Of a stretch of DNA of 64,000 bases, positions 60,464 to 64,000 are shown in pieces. A program made the translations under genes and the position numbers. Origin of the DNA: Lunularia cruciata (Eukaryota > Streptophyta > Marchantiopsida > Lunulariales > Lunulariaceae); NCBI GenBank assembly GCA_948567375.1, contig OX419755.1, positions 36,337,001-36,401,000 on the forward strand, read 5' to 3'. Below the pieces are notes generated by a model. That model was not told the DNA's origin and searched no databases. It saw only the letters and a program-made list of their open reading frames with translations. Within the stretch, counting starts at the first letter, position 1. Every line of letters starts with the position of its first letter.

Positions 60464-63400
60464 ATGGTTTCAAAGTAGGTGTTTTAATCCAAGAGAGTGG
60501 ATCACACCTCTTGGAGGAACATGGGCAATTGAGACTTAACAATTTTGAGGGGAAAAACATAGTACACTCAATAGATTGGGTGTGTTTTAGAAAGAGGATG
60601 GGATGAATACTTCTAAAGAACAATTTCCTAAGCTTTGCTTTTTGTTCTTGATTCCTTTTCACATGAAGATCATGTAGATCCAATGTGAGCAAGTGAGAGT
60701 ATGTCTCATTTATCATTTTGGAATTCATGGACATAGTAATGAATTCATCAAAATTGATGATTCTAAACCTGTGGTGATATATGATAGAGAGTGGGATTTG
60801 ATAATTTAAATTTTTTTATGATGCAATGGATCTAAATTTACCAAATCCTCTCTCTTTCAATACTCAAGTAGAAATCATTATGTAGTTAGATCTAATGTGA
60901 TTTTGTAATCCACAATTTTGGTGAGGAATATTATCAATGAGTGACAGCCTTTGAGGTCACATGGTAGTCCCAATAGTTCTTACTCCCTCCTAAGAGATCA
61001 TATTAACCCTCTACTAAAGCAGGAAGTAGCAATTGAGTGTTTGCCATGTGTACAAATCATGGAGTTGTAGTTGTAGGATCTGATGCAAAGAATACAAGGG
61101 ATGTTGAACAAGTTTTGAGAAATCAAGATGAAAATAGAGGCATTGTAAAGTCAAGTATGCACCTTCAAGAACAATCATGTAATGCAAGAAGGGTAATCAT
61201 CCCAAAACCCAATAATAGCAGCCAAAGTACCTAAAGAGTCACTCATGCTAATGACATCAACCTCAGTCAACAATGAAGCCACATTGGTACTACAGATCAA
61301 GAAGATGTGCAACATTAAGTCTTAGAAAGGACAACATTCCATGGGATTAATGGAAAACAAGATTTCAAGAATGAATCAATATTTTTCATTATTCACAATT
61401 GAGATCACTAATCATTCTATATGCATGTTTGTGTGTGGGTACTTGATTGATAAAGCCCTCACATTATATCATGCTTGGGAATGACCAGTGTTAGCAAAAG
61501 GAAGGGAGATCACTTTAGAGGTAATGCAAGAAGAGCTATTGAAGAATTTTCAATTAGTGGATTTTGTGTAGATGGCTCAAACCCGACTATGGGAGTTGAA
61601 ACAAAAGAATAACATACAAGAGTATGTGGAAGTATTTCTCAATTTTCAGGTCACAATAACCAATATGAGTCAAGTAGAAGCTCTTGAAAGTTTCAAAAAA
61701 GAGTTAAAAGAGCAAATTCACCAAGAAGTAATGGCATAAAATCCTTGCATTATTTTTGAAGCCATTGTGTGCACTCAAAGAATAGCATGAGCACTTGGAG
61801 AAGGTCAAGGGGTACTCCTAACTCAATATTATTGAGCTAAAACACCGCACTTTGGTGGACTAGTGCCTATGTAACTAGGCAATTTTTTTAAGACTAAGGA
61901 GTATGACCACTCCAAGGAGAAATGTTGTAAAGGGAGTCCAAGAAGGTAATCAATTGAGAGTATTGATATACTCTAGAGCAACAAAGAATTTCTTGTCTTG
62001 CTCTGTTGCAATAAGGTTGGAGAAGGATGAGAATGAAGAAGTAGATTTACCTATTGGTCAAACAAAGAGGATTAAATCATTACCTCAAAATGCATCACTC
62101 GTTATAGGAGAGTATCAAGAAGAAATTGAGTGGAGAGTGATAAGGTTAGCTCATTAAGATGTCATCTTAGGCATGTTGTAGATGGATCACTACAACCCCA
62201 CAATCAATTGGAGAAAGAAAAGAGTGAGAACTACTAGCCTATAGAAGATCATTGGAGATAGAAAAAGATTTTAATGGTAAGAATTGCCTCTCTATGTCAT
62301 AGGGACAATACCTATTGGTAATGAAAATAGATGTTTCATGGGTTTAATTAAAGAAGTCTAGAGTGCATAACTCAATAGACAAGTTCTATGATAGAACTAG
62401 TTATATGCCAAAGTCTTAAAGTGCAAGTTTGGCAAGTTTGAAGTAGATTATTTGGAATATAGAGTAAGTGCAAAAGGATTCTAAGTGTTAACAAATAAAA
62501 TAAAAGTCATTCAAAATAGAGTGCTTTAGAAGATTAGTCTCAACTCAATAGCCTCTTGGGATTAATGGGGTTCTATTGTCAATTTATCAAGGACTTCTCC
62601 AAGGTTGCATAACCTCTCACAACACTACTTGGCAAGGGGAAGAAGTAGATGTGGAGAACCACACAAGAATTGGTCTTTTAGGAATTGATAGTTGCATTAC
62701 TACATGCACCAATCTTGAAATGGTATGACCCAAAATGGTCAATCAAGTTAGCTATAGATATATCAAGCATTACAATAAGAGAAATCCTACAACAAGAATG
62801 GAATGAAAAATGGCACCTAGTTGCATATTTCTCTCAAATTTTTTTATCAATAGAGCGCAACTATCACACCACCAAACAAGAAGAGTTGGTCATTGTCCTT
62901 GCAACCAAGCATTGGAAACACTATCTTGGCAAGAAGGCATTTGTGGAGATAGACCACAAACCTCTAGGCTACCTTGAGACACAAAAGATCTATCTCATCA
63001 AAACATTCATTAGGTAGAGTGGTGATAATGGTTCAAGATGACAATCACATATGTGGAAGGCAAGAAAAAACTTGCATATATATTCACCTGAATACTTATG
63101 GCAAACAATCTGGTGGTAGAGGTCAAAATGAACCTAGAATTCTAGCCAAGGATTCTTATTGCTACAAAGACTTACCCACCAATTATAGGAGCTCAATCAT
63201 CCAAAGGTGTAACCAGTACTCAAAGCCTCACTTTTCATGATGGCAAGTTATGGATCCTATATGCCCCAAACTTACAAACCACCATCCTAGTAGAATGTCA
63301 TAATTTTGTCATTGTAGGTCACTTTGGAGTGGACAAGACCTCAGATGCAGTCAAATGCCATTATTAGTGATCCAAGATGAGCAACAATATGATTGGTTTG

Positions 63401-64000
63401 TTTGAAGCGGCCTACTCTACCAACAAAATAAAGCTTCTAATCAAGCTATTGTAGGACTCCTTCAACCTTTCTTTACTCCTACACAATGTTGATAATAGGT
63501 CAATATGGATTTGGTTTCTGAATTGCCCAAGACCACCTTAGGGTTTGATTCCATTATAGTCTTTGTAGATTGACTCAACACAATGATTCACTTGTATCTT
63601 CCGACCAAGGACATGACTACTCTATAATTAGCTCAATTGTACTTAGTTATAATCTTTTCTCACCATGGTCTATCTTGAGTGCTCATCACCAATCATGGTT
63701 TGTTTTAAACACCACTCTTTGGCATCTTCAAAACCAAACTTGCCATATTCATGGCATACCATCCACAAATTGATGGACAAATAGAGCAAGCTAGTTGCAC
63801 TATTGGGAACATGCTTTTGAGCTTCATCTTAGAGGAGCAAGAGCAATGGGATACCTTACTTCCATTGGTGGAATTTTCTTATAGCAATTATGTGAATGCA
63901 TTTATACAAGTCACACTATTCTTCCTCATGTATAGAGGACACTCTTTTATACCTTCAAGCTTGGTAAAGATTTACCAAGTGGTTACAAAAGTTAACATTA
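60464..64000 (+). pseudogene. Decayed gag-pol of element B'
   Basis: The protease site reads L-I-Y-S-R-A-T (about 61957-61977) where D-S-G-A-T is expected, so the catalytic Asp is lost. RT is almost entirely deleted between about 62381 and 62392. RNase H remains open at 62685-63017 (AIDISSITIREILQQEW, then ERNYHTTKQEELVIVL, VEIDHKPL). Integrase remnants follow (zinc-finger region near 63290-63400, core from about 63490 to the edge) with several stops. The copy is dead, and without RT it could only have moved with help. Confidence 0.8.

Larger units (their letters stand above)
59909..64000 (+). mobile_element. Second B-family element (B'), internally deleted, cut by the window edge
   Basis: A B-family 5' LTR (59909-60463) is followed by gag-pol remnants colinear with element B up to the right edge. 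Two internal deletions relative to B are visible. One of about 335 bp lies near 61921 (late gag and linker). One of about 630 bp lies near 62381-62392 and removes most of the RT. The 3' LTR is outside the window. Confidence 0.88.

Overview
This is nuclear DNA from a land plant. The evidence is a TCP-family transcription factor gene, chromodomain-type Ty3/gypsy retrotransposons primed by plant initiator tRNA-Met, a candidate miR319 site and a short plant-type (TTTAGGG) telomeric repeat. The species cannot be named. CpG is strongly depleted in old transposons but not in the unique DNA between them, and one retrotransposon type carries a DNA methyltransferase. Both facts lean towards a non-flowering plant such as a bryophyte, lycophyte or fern; this is an inference.

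Layout. Positions 1 to about 28.4 kb are a nested pile of transposons. The oldest layer is a heavily mutated gypsy element, 'C' (+ strand), with pieces at 4912-5031, 11319-11386, 17030-19138, 19724-20110 and 20586-23453. Its order is gag-like region, protease, cytosine-5 DNA methyltransferase (DNMT), reverse transcriptase (RT), RNase H, integrase and a PHD-like zinc finger. Four insertions split it: chromovirus 'B' (5032-11318, TSD CTAGA), young chromovirus 'A' (11387-17029, minus strand, TSD CTTAG), and two solo LTRs of the B family (19139-19723 and 20111-20585). An older, truncated A-family copy (A') sits at the left edge. About 28.4 to 58.3 kb is a CpG-replete island with one confident gene, a class II (CIN-type) TCP transcription factor (open frame 37988-41488), plus a pogo/Tigger-like transposase relic and a probable pogo-type MITE. 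From 58.3 kb the sequence is again transposon-derived, ending in a second B-family element (B', 59909 to the right edge) that has lost its RT core.

Three observations stand out. Element C carries a captured DNMT between protease and RT. Element A joins gag and pol through what looks like a textbook -1 programmed frameshift signal: the heptamer GGGAAAC, a 6-nt spacer, a perfect 10-bp stem and a possible pseudoknot. The LTRs of element A hold eight GAAGCTTC palindromes and perfect multi-unit heat-shock elements just upstream of the TATA box. That design resembles the heat-activated copia element ONSEN, but here it is in a gypsy chromovirus.

How the parts relate. The transposon blocks show methylation-type decay. 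All five premature stops in A are TGA where arginine CGA codons are expected, and both LTR differences in A are CpG transitions. The TCP gene sits in the undecayed island. Its open frame extends 572 codons upstream of the first in-frame ATG, so either the N-terminus comes from an unseen upstream exon or translation starts at 39704, just before the TCP domain.
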